Positions 1 through 7,763 of a stretch of 15,416 nt of DNA are shown here, piece after piece. The notes beneath the pieces were generated by a model. That model did not search any database. It saw only the letters and a program-made list of their open reading frames with translations, and was not told the origin of the DNA. A program made the position numbers and the translations under genes. The number at the start of each line of letters is the position of its first letter. The first letter of the stretch is position 1. This DNA is from JAYSRU01 sp043720875 (lineage in GTDB: Bacteria > Bacteroidota > Bacteroidia > Flavobacteriales_D > Crocinitomicaceae). The DNA lies in contig JAYSRU010000098.1 of NCBI GenBank assembly GCA_043720875.1, positions 1 through 15,416 on the forward strand, in the 5' to 3' direction.

Positions 1-218
1 TTTAATGCCATTGTAAAACCCAAGATATTAGAAACATTTTAGACATTAAAATTTTCTTAGATTTCATAAAATGAAATTGTTTTTCAATGTAAAGATTACA
101 CTTGCATTTCGATTTTTGAAATATTCTAAATTTAATTAATTGATTTTAAGTATTTTAAAATTATAATATTACTATAACAGATTATATCGGACAATAGTGA
201 CTAAAAACATTAAGAAAG

Positions 219-3200
219 TTAATTCTTGATAAACTCTTTCATATAAACTCTTTCATTCGTGATGATTTTTACGAAATATTGACCGTTGGATAGGTGCTGT
301 AGGTTTATTTGTGATTCAGCAAAATATTCGTTTGCTTTCATACTTTCTGTATGCACTACTCTACCCATCAAATCAACAATTTCTAAACTAGCTTTGTCTT
401 TCACGATTCCGCTCAATTCGATTTGGAAAACCCCATTATTAGGATTTGGAAAAATCATGATTTCGTTGTCCAATTTTGCTTCATCCACATCTAACGTGAA
501 ACCGATAGAAAAATCATAGCGGTGATATCTTCCGAAATCTGTAGGGAACGTTTCAACAATACTTCCTCCAACTAATCTCACTCTAAATGAACCCGAAGTT
601 TCACCTTCTGTTTGATTCGAATACCAAAATCCAGTACCATCATCATCTGTATCTTCTAGTATCAAACTGTAACATCCTGGTGCCAAGTCAAACGTATCTC
701 TATATACGGTTGTATTTGCTAATACATTACGTTCAAAAATACTTGTACCATTCTGATCAATCAATTTATATCTGTTTTCTACAGCCTTATTATTGGTTGT
801 AAGCCATACATAAAATGGACCCGAGATACGTTCTGGCGCCACAAAATTTGTTGTTTTTACGTTGTTCGGTGCATACTCGTCCAAACCCGCTGCACTGTTA
901 ACCGCATAGACTTGTGCGGTATAGGTCAATGATCCCGAATAATTACCCCACCAAGCCAAATCAGTTACAGGAATTTCTACTGTTTCCTTTTCCAAAAATG
1001 CCAAATTACCGGTCCATTCATATTCCAACCAATTACCATAGCTGATCCATGATCTAATTTTACAAGATGTTAAGGGCTCAGCTCCTGTATTCTGTAATAT
1101 TATTCTAGGGTTTGAACAGGTTGGATTCCACTTGCTGTAATATTCATAATTGTTTGGATTCAATACATCAACAATCGCAGCATCATTTTGAAAATTCGGA
1201 GCAGAGTATGATATCAAATCGAAGGCTGCAAGATAGTTTCCATTCCCCTGTGCTAAATCTGATCCTGGGATAACCGAAATTCCATAATCGATGGAAACTG
1301 AATTTCCTGGTGTTACGTAAGGAGTTATTTCATGTTCAAATTCTGGTACAAGGTCACCAGGACACCATCCTTCACGTGCATAAGGCCATGTTCCACCTTG
1401 TTTAATATTCGGATTATTCGCGCATGCATCTGGTCTCCAAATATTCCAGTTGAATCTATTTACACCATCCAAAGATATGCTGTGATCATTCGGTTTCCAC
1501 TCGCAACATGAAGCTGCTCCTTGTTGACCGTGACCTGTAAGTCTTGTTTTAATTTTAAACATTGAAGAAGTGTCAGACAAAAGTACAGAGGTAGCAGATA
1601 AGTCAGTATTACTATTCAAATTAGAATACTGATAGCTTCTAAAATCTTCCCAAATTGATTCTCTTTGGTGCACATCTCTTGGCGGTATACCTTCAATGAA
1701 TGCAAATCGAACATCGATTAACTCCTGTGTGTTATGTGCTGCAAAATCAACCATTCCATGCAAATATTGTTGATAATCGCTCACATCATACATCCAAGTA
1801 AACCCATTCGGACCAAGGTCAAAATTAATACCATAAGGAGTAATGTAGCGCCCAATTTCAATATCGTTTACCACTTCAAATGGTGGTTTGAAATACGTGA
1901 TTGTTGCGTTATTAATTGACAGTGTTGTTGGAACGTTAGTATTACTTACCTGAGCTCCTAAATAATTGTATACATAACTCGTTCCTCCCGGATAAGCAAC
2001 TGTAGTATTTATAATCACAAATGAATTGTCTGTTGGTGCATATTCAAAAATAACTTGAGGTTCGTTGGCAATAAAGTTACTCACCAAAACAGAATCTAAT
2101 GCACCCAAAGTTCCCTGACCGATAATTGTATTCGGGCGAAGGCCAGAAACCACTAAACCTGCAACTGGGTATTCGTTAAATTGAATCATTCCATATTCCG
2201 AAGGCATTCCCAATCGATTGTTTCCACTTTTATCACGCATTACTTTTTCATCGTCGAAATCGTAATACACCATTAAATCGGCATAATTTGGATGACTCGC
2301 ATCTATCTTCTTATTTTTCCAAGCCATGATATCTGCCGCACTTACTGCAGTTTTGAACACTTGAAATTCGTCTAATTTCCCTTGATAATTATACGCCATG
2401 TCAATGTTTGACCCTAAAATGAACTTAGCGATTTTTCCAACATTACGCGTTAAACCCGTTGCTGAATGCCATAAAGCACCGTCCAAATAAATCATCATTT
2501 GACCGGTGGATGCTTTCTTAACAAACGACCAATGATGCCAAGCATTATCCACAATAGTTGGACTTACTGCCTTACTAATTCTATCGTATCCGTTTCCTGT
2601 ACCCGCATCCCAATAAATTGTATTGTCAGACCACGGAAAATGGATGTTAATAATGCGGGCACCTAACGAATCTACTGCTTCCAGTACAGATGTAGTAGTT
2701 CCAGCACTTCCATTTCCTTTCGACCAAAAAGCAATGGTTAAATCACCACCGATATCATCGTTCGAAATATCGAGTTCTGCATTATCCGCAAAAGTTGTTG
2801 TAAAACTTCCGTTTTTTGAACCGTAAACAACGCTATTGTTTAATCCAACTTGATCCAATGCATTCACAACATAGTTTGTAGTACCCAGCACAGAATTATT
2901 GAACGTTAATTCAACAACAATGTTGGATACCCCGTCCCAGTTGTAGGGTGTCGAAAACACAAAGCTATTTGTACCTAAAACAGCGCCCGTCAAATTACGA
3001 TTGTATACCGTACTAAAACCAGTGGTTTCGAAATTTGTAAGTTCCGTTAAACTCGTTCCTTTAATTTTGATCATAAAATTATCTGCATTACTTCCCAATT
3101 GACTAAAAGATAAGCCTAACGAGGAAATATTACCCGCAACTACACTTCCTGCCAACAATTCAGCAGCAGAAATTATGTATTGCACACGGTTACCAGACTT

Positions 3201-3659
3201 GCTGGTATGAACCAAATTCATAGCACTCGTACCACCAGTGATTACCGGATTATCAACTACAGTTGTTTGCGGTCTCAAATATTGGTACAATTGATAGGTA
3301 TTGAAAAAAGGCGAACTGTTATACGCATAAGTAGCTAGCGTATCCGTATTCACCTTGTATCGTTTAGATTTAACTTGCACAGAATCTAATACGCCTGTAT
3401 GCTGAAAAATTCTTGAATAGGTTAAATAATCCCATTCTCCACAGTTGTAACTATCCCAAGGAGTTAAAGGACTACATTTCAATTTGTAATACATTAATAC
3501 TTTCTCAAAACGTTTCGTACCCAAACTTGCTGGAAAAGGAAACGTTCCGCGTCGCGTTGCAATCGAATCAAAAGTGAAGGTTTGCACCCATGTAGTGTCC
3601 TGCGCTTTTGCAGGTGCTATGTAGAAACATAGGAAAGAAACTAATAAAACTATTCTCAT
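219..3659 (-). CDS. Secreted PNGase F-related protein with LamG insertion and T9SS sorting domain
   Basis: Probable extracellular glycan-active protein of 1146 residues related to peptide-N-glycosidase F, which releases N-glycans from glycoproteins. I start it at the Met followed by a signal peptide (MRIVLLVSFLCFYIAPAKA, cleaved near residue 19); an upstream Met would put 12 extra residues before that peptide. The N-terminal strand region carries NCGEWDY (Asp77, matching catalytic Asp60 of PNGase F). A LamG/concanavalin-like domain spans about 275-450. The PNGase F fold resumes at EIGRYITPYG (about 601) and continues with SCCEWK (Glu720, matching Glu206), QGGTWPYAREGWCPG and an Ig-like strand. 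A CARDB-like region follows (about 825-940), then a T9SS type A domain beginning IMIFPNPNNG (about 1066). Family membership is well supported; N-glycosidase activity is inferred, and I could not place the Glu118 equivalent. Its promoter faces away from the S46 peptidase gene. Confidence 0.85.
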   Translation of the reverse strand: MRIVLLVSFLCFYIAPAKAQDTTWVQTFTFDSIATRRGTFPFPASLGTKRFEKVLMYYKLKCSPLTPWDSYNCGEWDYLTYSRIFQHTGVLDSVQVKSKRYKVNTDTLATYAYNSSPFFNTYQLYQYLRPQTTVVDNPVITGGTSAMNLVHTSKSGNRVQYIISAAELLAGSVVAGNISSLGLSFSQLGSNADNFMIKIKGTSLTELTNFETTGFSTVYNRNLTGAVLGTNSFVFSTPYNWDGVSNIVVELTFNNSVLGTTNYVVNALDQVGLNNSVVYGSKNGSFTTTFADNAELDISNDDIGGDLTIAFWSKGNGSAGTTTSVLEAVDSLGARIINIHFPWSDNTIYWDAGTGNGYDRISKAVSPTIVDNAWHHWSFVKKASTGQMMIYLDGALWHSATGLTRNVGKIAKFILGSNIDMAYNYQGKLDEFQVFKTAVSAADIMAWKNKKIDASHPNYADLMVYYDFDDEKVMRDKSGNNRLGMPSEYGMIQFNEYPVAGLVVSGLRPNTIIGQGTLGALDSVLVSNFIANEPQVIFEYAPTDNSFVIINTTVAYPGGTSYVYNYLGAQVSNTNVPTTLSINNATITYFKPPFEVVNDIEIGRYITPYGINFDLGPNGFTWMYDVSDYQQYLHGMVDFAAHNTQELIDVRFAFIEGIPPRDVHQRESIWEDFRSYQYSNLNSNTDLSATSVLLSDTSSMFKIKTRLTGHGQQGAASCCEWKPNDHSISLDGVNRFNWNIWRPDACANNPNIKQGGTWPYAREGWCPGDLVPEFEHEITPYVTPGNSVSIDYGISVIPGSDLAQGNGNYLAAFDLISYSAPNFQNDAAIVDVLNPNNYEYYSKWNPTCSNPRIILQNTGAEPLTSCKIRSWISYGNWLEYEWTGNLAFLEKETVEIPVTDLAWWGNYSGSLTYTAQVYAVNSAAGLDEYAPNNVKTTNFVAPERISGPFYVWLTTNNKAVENRYKLIDQNGTSIFERNVLANTTVYRDTFDLAPGCYSLILEDTDDDGTGFWYSNQTEGETSGSFRVRLVGGSIVETFPTDFGRYHRYDFSIGFTLDVDEAKLDNEIMIFPNPNNGVFQIELSGIVKDKASLEIVDLMGRVVHTESMKANEYFAESQINLQHLSNGQYFVKIITNERVYMKEFIKN
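229..256. repeat. 14-bp perfect tandem duplication in the gene's 3' end
   Basis: ATAAACTCTTTCAT occurs twice back to back (229-242 and 243-256). On the coding minus strand the two units are read in different frames because 14 is not a multiple of three. The second-read unit supplies the last residues MKEFIKN and the stop of the T9SS sorting domain. Confidence 0.85.
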
Positions 3660-3682
3660 ATGGCTAAAAATTATATAGGTTT

Positions 3683-3690
3683 CAAAGGTA
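3683..3690 (-). promoter_or_regulatory. Putative -7 element of the PNGase F-like gene
   Basis: The minus strand reads TACCTTTG here, an exact match to the Bacteroidota -7 consensus TAnnTTTG. It lies about 24 bases upstream of the chosen ATG (3659), which would give a very short leader. This placement also disfavours the longer start at 3695, which would lie upstream of the transcript. A TTG lies further upstream, but its spacing is longer than usual for a -33 element. The remainder of the divergent intergenic stretch up to 3921 shows no clear second promoter; TATACTTTG near 3820 on the plus strand is only an imperfect candidate for the S46 gene. Confidence 0.45.
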
Positions 3691-3921
3691 AACATCAGTT
3701 TTGATCGGGGGGTTCAATTTAGGTTAACAAAAGGTATACATTCGAGTAAAACAAGCTTTCAAAATCACTTTTCGTTTAAGTATATATTCAAACGCTGCTA
3801 TTAACCGTTCATCCGTTGCTATACTTTGTTCATAATTGAATGGATCAAAAATGACAATATATCCAATAAGTCTTCTAATTTTGCGACTCTTAAATTTCAA
3901 AAAATCAAAAACAGTTAAACG

Positions 3922-6063
3922 ATGAAAAAGATTTACGCATTTATTTTAGTTATTTCATTTTCGATGAGCAATATCGCTCGCGCGGATGAAGGTATGTGGT
4001 TACCCTTTCTTTTAGGTAGAAATTATAGCGACATGCAAAAGCATGGTTTACGCTTAACACAAGAACAAATTTACAGTATCAATACAGGTTCATTAAAAGA
4101 CGCCATTGTTTCTTTCGGTGGATTTTGTACAGGAGAAATCATCTCTAAAAATGGATTAATATTAACGAATCACCATTGTGGATATGACGCTATCGCTTCT
4201 AATTCAACCAAAGAGAAAAACTTATTAGACGATGGATTTTGGGCTAAGAATCATGAAGAAGAAATTTCGATCCCTGGTTTGTTTGCAAATTTCATGGTAC
4301 GCATCGAAGATGTAACTGCAACCGTTTCTCAAAGTTTAAATGATTCTCAAACGCCAGAAGAACGCACTGCAGCTATTCAAAAAGCATTCAAGATCTTAGC
4401 AGACGACGCAAAACGTGGAACGCATTACGAAGCATTTGTACGTGACTTTTTTAATGGTAATGAATTCTATTTATTTGTTACTGAAAAGTTTACTGACATC
4501 CGTTTAGTGGGAACACCTCCACAATCTGCTGGTAAATATGGTGGAGATACAGACAATTGGATGTGGCCAAGACATACTGCAGATTTCTCTATGTTTAGAG
4601 TTTATGCAGGAGCAGACAATAAACCTGCAACGTTCAATGCAGCCAACAAACCGTTTACTCCGCGTCATTCTTTACCTGTTTCTCTTAAAGGGATTCAAAA
4701 AGATGACTACGCAATGATTATGGGTTTTCCTGGTAGAACAAACCGTTACTTAACTTCAGTTGGTGTTGAACAAGCCATAACAATTGACCAACCGAAACGT
4801 GTAGAAGTGCGTAAGATGAAGTTGGACATGATGAAAAAGTACATGGACAAAGATGTTACTGTTCGTTTGAACTATTCTAGCAACTATGCGCAAGTAGCCA
4901 ACTACTGGAAGTATTTTATTGGTCAATCGCAACAATTAAAGAACAATAAAGTAGCAGATAAGAAACGTGCTATCGAAAATGACTTTACAAATTTCGCTGG
5001 AAAGAATCCTGCCTACGCAACAGTTCTTCCAGACATTAATGCTGCCTTTGGTGCTATTCAAAACTACATTTTAATGCGTGTATACATGCAAGAATTTGTT
5101 GCTGGAACAGACATGAATATTTTAGGAATTACCTATGTGAATTACCTCAGACAATTGGCTAAAAATGACGCAGCTACTGCTGGTAATATTAAAACGGCAA
5201 TTACTGGAAGTTCAGAAGAATTCTATGCAAAAGGAAACATGAATATTGAACTTGAGACATTAGAAGCTGGTTTAGCACTTTACTTACGTGACATTCCTGC
5301 CAATCAGAAAAACGAATACTTATTGAAATTGACTGCTGGTGGACCTAAAGCACTTGCAAAATTAATGGCAAGCATTAGAAAGAAATCAGTAATCATGACA
5401 AAGGAAAAATTTGATGCTTCCTTGACAAGTAAATCTCCCTTAAGTCTTGCAAAAGATCCTTTCTTCTTATTGATGGAAAACCTTTATGCAAACTATGAAA
5501 AAGTAGTTACGGCTCCAGAACTTGTTGAAGCTGATAAGAAACTTGCAAAAGGAAATCGTTTATTTGTGAAAGGTTTACGTGAAATGAATACCAACAAAAA
5601 TTATTACCCAAATGCGAACAGCACGTTCCGTTTAACGTATGGTAATGTTTTACCGTATTCTCCAAAAGATGGTATTTCTTATGATTACGTAACCACAATC
5701 GAAGGAGTTCTTGAAAAAGAAGATCAATCTAACCCAGAGTTTGCTTTGGACGCAAAAACAAAGAAACTTGCTTTAGCAAAAGACTTCGGTCGTTATGCAG
5801 ATAAGAAATCGGGTAAATTGATTGTTAACTTCTTAACCAACAATGACATCACAGGAGGAAACTCAGGTTCACCGGTAATCAATGCAGATGGTCATTTGAT
5901 TGGCGCTGCTTTTGATGGTAACTGGGAAGCAATGTCGGGAGACATCTATTTCGAACCAGAATTACAACGCACAATTGTATGTGACATTCGCTACATTTTG
6001 TGGTTGATTGACAAAGTTGGTGGCGCAAGTCACATTGTAAATGAAATGGAAATTGTAGAATAA
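3922..6063 (+). CDS. S46 family dipeptidyl-peptidase, DPP7-like
   Basis: Periplasmic serine exopeptidase of 713 residues that removes dipeptides from peptide N-termini, as in asaccharolytic Bacteroidota that live on peptides. A signal peptide (residues 1-21, ending NIARA) precedes the family's typical mature N-terminus DEGMW. The chymotrypsin-fold catalytic residues are visible: His85 in TNHHCGY, Asp221 in RHTADFS and Ser648 in GGNSGSP. Gly666 lies 18 residues after the catalytic Ser, in FDGNWE; from memory, the equivalent of residue 673 in Porphyromonas enzymes is Gly in DPP7 (hydrophobic P1) and Arg in DPP11 (acidic P1), so I infer DPP7-like specificity. Length is normal for S46. It is a single-gene unit: divergent from the gene to the left and closed by a strong terminator. 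Confidence 0.95.
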   Translation: MKKIYAFILVISFSMSNIARADEGMWLPFLLGRNYSDMQKHGLRLTQEQIYSINTGSLKDAIVSFGGFCTGEIISKNGLILTNHHCGYDAIASNSTKEKNLLDDGFWAKNHEEEISIPGLFANFMVRIEDVTATVSQSLNDSQTPEERTAAIQKAFKILADDAKRGTHYEAFVRDFFNGNEFYLFVTEKFTDIRLVGTPPQSAGKYGGDTDNWMWPRHTADFSMFRVYAGADNKPATFNAANKPFTPRHSLPVSLKGIQKDDYAMIMGFPGRTNRYLTSVGVEQAITIDQPKRVEVRKMKLDMMKKYMDKDVTVRLNYSSNYAQVANYWKYFIGQSQQLKNNKVADKKRAIENDFTNFAGKNPAYATVLPDINAAFGAIQNYILMRVYMQEFVAGTDMNILGITYVNYLRQLAKNDAATAGNIKTAITGSSEEFYAKGNMNIELETLEAGLALYLRDIPANQKNEYLLKLTAGGPKALAKLMASIRKKSVIMTKEKFDASLTSKSPLSLAKDPFFLLMENLYANYEKVVTAPELVEADKKLAKGNRLFVKGLREMNTNKNYYPNANSTFRLTYGNVLPYSPKDGISYDYVTTIEGVLEKEDQSNPEFALDAKTKKLALAKDFGRYADKKSGKLIVNFLTNNDITGGNSGSPVINADGHLIGAAFDGNWEAMSGDIYFEPELQRTIVCDIRYILWLIDKVGGASHIVNEMEIVE

Positions 6064-6082
6064 TAAATTGCACTAAAATTTG

Positions 6083-6119
6083 AAAAATCCTCGTAACATT
6101 TGGTTATGGGGATTTTTTT
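6083..6119 (+). terminator. Intrinsic terminator of the S46 peptidase gene
   Basis: A 15-bp stem (6083-6097 with 6103-6117, with wobble pairs near the middle), loop ATTTG, and a T run to 6119. It begins 20 bases after the S46 stop codon. The A-run in the left arm would also let it work on the minus strand. Confidence 0.9.
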
Positions 6120-6147
6120 GCGCCCATTTCCAGCCATCCGCTTTATC

Positions 6148-6238
6148 TTTTTTTTGAACTTCGACAAGCTCAGTTACCAAAAAAAAGGATGCCGTTGCTG
6201 TCTGGGGTCGAGTTGGTGAGAAATCTTAAAAACATACG
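6148..6238 (+). repeat. Dispersed 91-bp direct repeat, copy 1
   Basis: Starts with eight T, then GAACTTCGACAAGCTCAG, a run of eight A, and ends AAAAACATACG. It matches 7594-7684 at 87 of 91 positions with no gaps. CTTCGACAAGCTCAG resembles an intergenic sequence word I remember from many bacterial genomes, so this may belong to a scattered non-coding repeat family. AACTTCGA and TCAGTT can form a bulged hairpin. The preceding GCGCCCATTTCCAGCCATCC stretch (6120-6139) is absent from copy 2. Confidence 0.8.
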
Positions 6239-6581
6239 TATAGCCACCCTATTTTGGAAACATACGCCATAGATTCACTTCCAATTGTATTCCAAGCCCA
6301 GGTTTTAACCCCAAAAACTATCGCGACACTCATTTGCAACTCAAAAGTAAGTGTTAGTAATATAAATTATGCTTACTTTCAATAAATAATTAAAACCTTC
6401 ACGTGAAAGCACAAAACACCTTGCGCAGTTCAAAATCATCAAAGCCGGTAGTAATGATTTTTTTGTTATTGATAATGAGCTAGTTACTTAATTCGTGTAT
6501 AACGTATCATTATGACACGAAATTTAGGCACGACATTTGATAAGCGTTTTCATGCAATTTTAATTATTAATTCTAAAAACA
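6239..6581. other. Intergenic region with two inverted repeats
   Basis: No gene is supported here on either strand. Two inverted repeats can be read: AAAGTAAG (6344-6351) with CTTACTTT (6372-6379) around a 20-base loop, and TTCGTGT (6492-6498) with ACACGAA (6515-6521) around 16 bases. The second lies 60 bases before the lipoprotein start and could be an operator or leader hairpin. TTGGAA and TTCCAA near 6254 and 6282 form a weaker pair. I see no clear TAnnTTTG element for the lipoprotein gene. Confidence 0.5.
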
Positions 6582-6998
6582 ATGACAATGACAACAAAAA
6601 ACATCTTTTCTATTATTCTCATTATCGGTGCGTCCTTGACAGGTTGTAAAAAATATGAGGAAGGACCTGCTTTAAGTTTACGATCAAAAACAGCTCGTGT
6701 AGCAAATACATGGAAAGTAGAATCATTTACCATTAATGGTGTAGATAATACATCATCTCTTACGAGTATAAATTATACTGAAACCTTTGACAAAGACGGA
6801 AATTATTCATATAATTCATCCGCAGATACTGGTTCAGGAAAATGGGAATTTCAATCAGACAACGAGCAAATAAAACGTTCTGGAGTTTCTGGACAGTCCA
6901 CCGAAACACTTTATATATTAAGACTAAAAGAAAGAGAGTTTTGGTATTATTATTTGGACGGTAACGACAGATACGAAATTCATTTAGAAGAAAATTAA
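6582..6998 (+). CDS. Lipocalin-like lipoprotein
   Basis: Small lipoprotein of 138 residues with unknown ligand. The N-terminus has a hydrophobic signal and a lipobox ending ASLTGC, with Cys22 as the lipidated residue. The following CKKYEEGPALSLRSK and ARVANTWKVES, and the later beta-rich part (YTETFDKDGNYSYNSS, GSGKWEFQSDNEQ, LYILRLKEREFWYYY), match the pattern of the short Bacteroidota lipocalin-like/DUF5004-type proteins. These usually have one small eight-stranded barrel and sit in the outer membrane or periplasm. A second Met two codons downstream is an equally possible start. It is a monocistronic gene bounded by its own terminator and lies between the two copies of the 91-bp repeat. The fold is recognised by pattern only; function is unknown. 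Confidence 0.75.
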   Translation: MTMTTKNIFSIILIIGASLTGCKKYEEGPALSLRSKTARVANTWKVESFTINGVDNTSSLTSINYTETFDKDGNYSYNSSADTGSGKWEFQSDNEQIKRSGVSGQSTETLYILRLKEREFWYYYLDGNDRYEIHLEEN

Positions 6999-7027
6999 TA
7001 TAATGTTGCCTAACATTGGCTTATAAT

Positions 7028-7070
7028 AAACGGGCGGACTTCTGTTATCGAAGTTCGTCCGTTTTTATTT
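7028..7070 (+). terminator. Intrinsic terminator of the lipoprotein gene
   Basis: Stem AAACGGGCGGACTTC (7028-7042) pairs with GAAGTTCGTCCGTTT (7050-7064) over 15 positions with two G-U pairs, a 7-base loop and the tail TTTTTATTT. It starts 29 bases after the stop codon. Confidence 0.9.
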
Positions 7071-7166
7071 AACTCTATCTCGGTGGCAAGTTTGTGCTTT
7101 TAATGCCCGCCTATTTTAAGCCAAAAACCATTATGGAACGGAACTGCTCAAACTGGGAGTTTGTAA

Positions 7167-7340
7167 GATGTTTCAAAGACTAACTCAAGCTACTATATGG
7201 CTGCTGGAACAACTGAAAAAGGATTTCGAGACGAGAGCCTGCGTTGCGTTGCTGGAATAAAACAATATAATGTTGATTTCGAGCAAACAACATATAATGC
7301 AGGACAAGAATGGAACATGGGGTTAATGCATTACTTATAA
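7167..7340 (+). pseudogene. Possible coding remnant without a start
   Basis: This frame reads about 57 residues from just after an in-frame stop at 7164-7166, including KTNSSYYMAAGTTEKGF, then RDESLRCVAGIKQYN, and ends EWNMGLMHYL before TAA. The composition looks protein-like, but the first Met is internal and there is no recognisable complete domain. Just upstream, in another frame, a short reading (7134-7184) ends NWEFVRCFKD, which resembles the C-terminal 'RCVKD' of some Bacteroidota surface-protein domains. Together they may be decayed ends of genes lost between the two repeat copies. The alternative is chance open frame. Confidence 0.3.
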
Positions 7341-7397
7341 TACGGTTCAAAAATTTATTCATAGAAATAAAAAAAGGCCTACAGTTTCCTGAGGACT

Positions 7398-7613
7398 TTA
7401 ATCATTAAGCTTGTTACGGATGCAACTCGCATCAATAAGTTTGACATTCAAAACCAATTGAATCAAATAACGCTGCACGTGTTGGGCTTCGACCATGTGG
7501 AAATTTGCAATTCCCACTGATACCTTTACTTTGCTATTTTCGAAATCCGCTAAATCGGCGGTGTTCAACATTCGTAGCATTTGGTTACGGGGATTTTTTT
7601 TGAACTTCGACAA
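7398..7613 (-). other. Unassigned open frame overlapping repeat copy 2
   Basis: A minus-strand frame of 71 codons from a TTG, or about 60 from an internal ATG. The middle part (DLADFENSKVKVSVGIANF, then HMVEAQHVQRYLIQLV) has ordinary protein composition. The first 14 or so codons come from the repeat-related sequence at 7572-7613, and no promoter or ribosome binding site is evident. It may be a fragment carried with the repeat or a small hypothetical gene; I recognise no family. The rest of the 7071-7763 gap holds no other supported gene. Confidence 0.2.
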
Positions 7614-7684
7614 GCTCAGTTACCAAAAAAAAGGATGCCGCTATTGTCTGGGGTCGAGTTGGTGAGAAATGTTAAAAACATACG
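7572..7684 (+). repeat. Dispersed direct repeat, copy 2, with terminator-like left end
   Basis: Positions 7594-7684 match copy 1 (6148-6238) with four substitutions and no gaps. The bases immediately to the left (7572-7600) match 6091-6119, the loop and right arm of the S46 terminator, at 27 of 29 positions. In this copy the two matching blocks are directly joined, while in copy 1 they are separated by about 30 bases. The left arm AAAAATCC of the terminator is missing; GTTCAA (7563-7568) and TTGAAC (7600-7605) make a different inverted repeat around the block. Confidence 0.8.
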
Positions 7685-7763
7685 CTTACACTAAAAGCAT
7701 GAATGATAACTTGAACATCTAGAATAATTACTTACTTTCACTACGGTTTAAAACTAAATTCAA

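Noticed and set aside
61..77. ATTTCAT-AAA-ATGAAAT hairpin downstream of the PNGase F-like gene
   Set aside because: Read on the minus strand it is not followed by a T run and lies more than 140 bases after the stop codon, so it is not supported as a terminator. AT-rich hairpins of this size are expected by chance here; I see nothing else in 1-218.
3805..3850. TATACTTTG upstream of the S46 gene as a promoter
   Set aside because: The spacing within the -7 box is off by one from TAnnTTTG and no TTTG sits at the -33 distance; left as a weak candidate only.
7005..7020. TGCCTAAC after the lipoprotein gene as the start of an integron attC site
   Set aside because: The 7-mer fits the RYYYAAC core, but no matching GTTRRRY end is found within about 150 bases and a normal intrinsic terminator explains the palindrome there.
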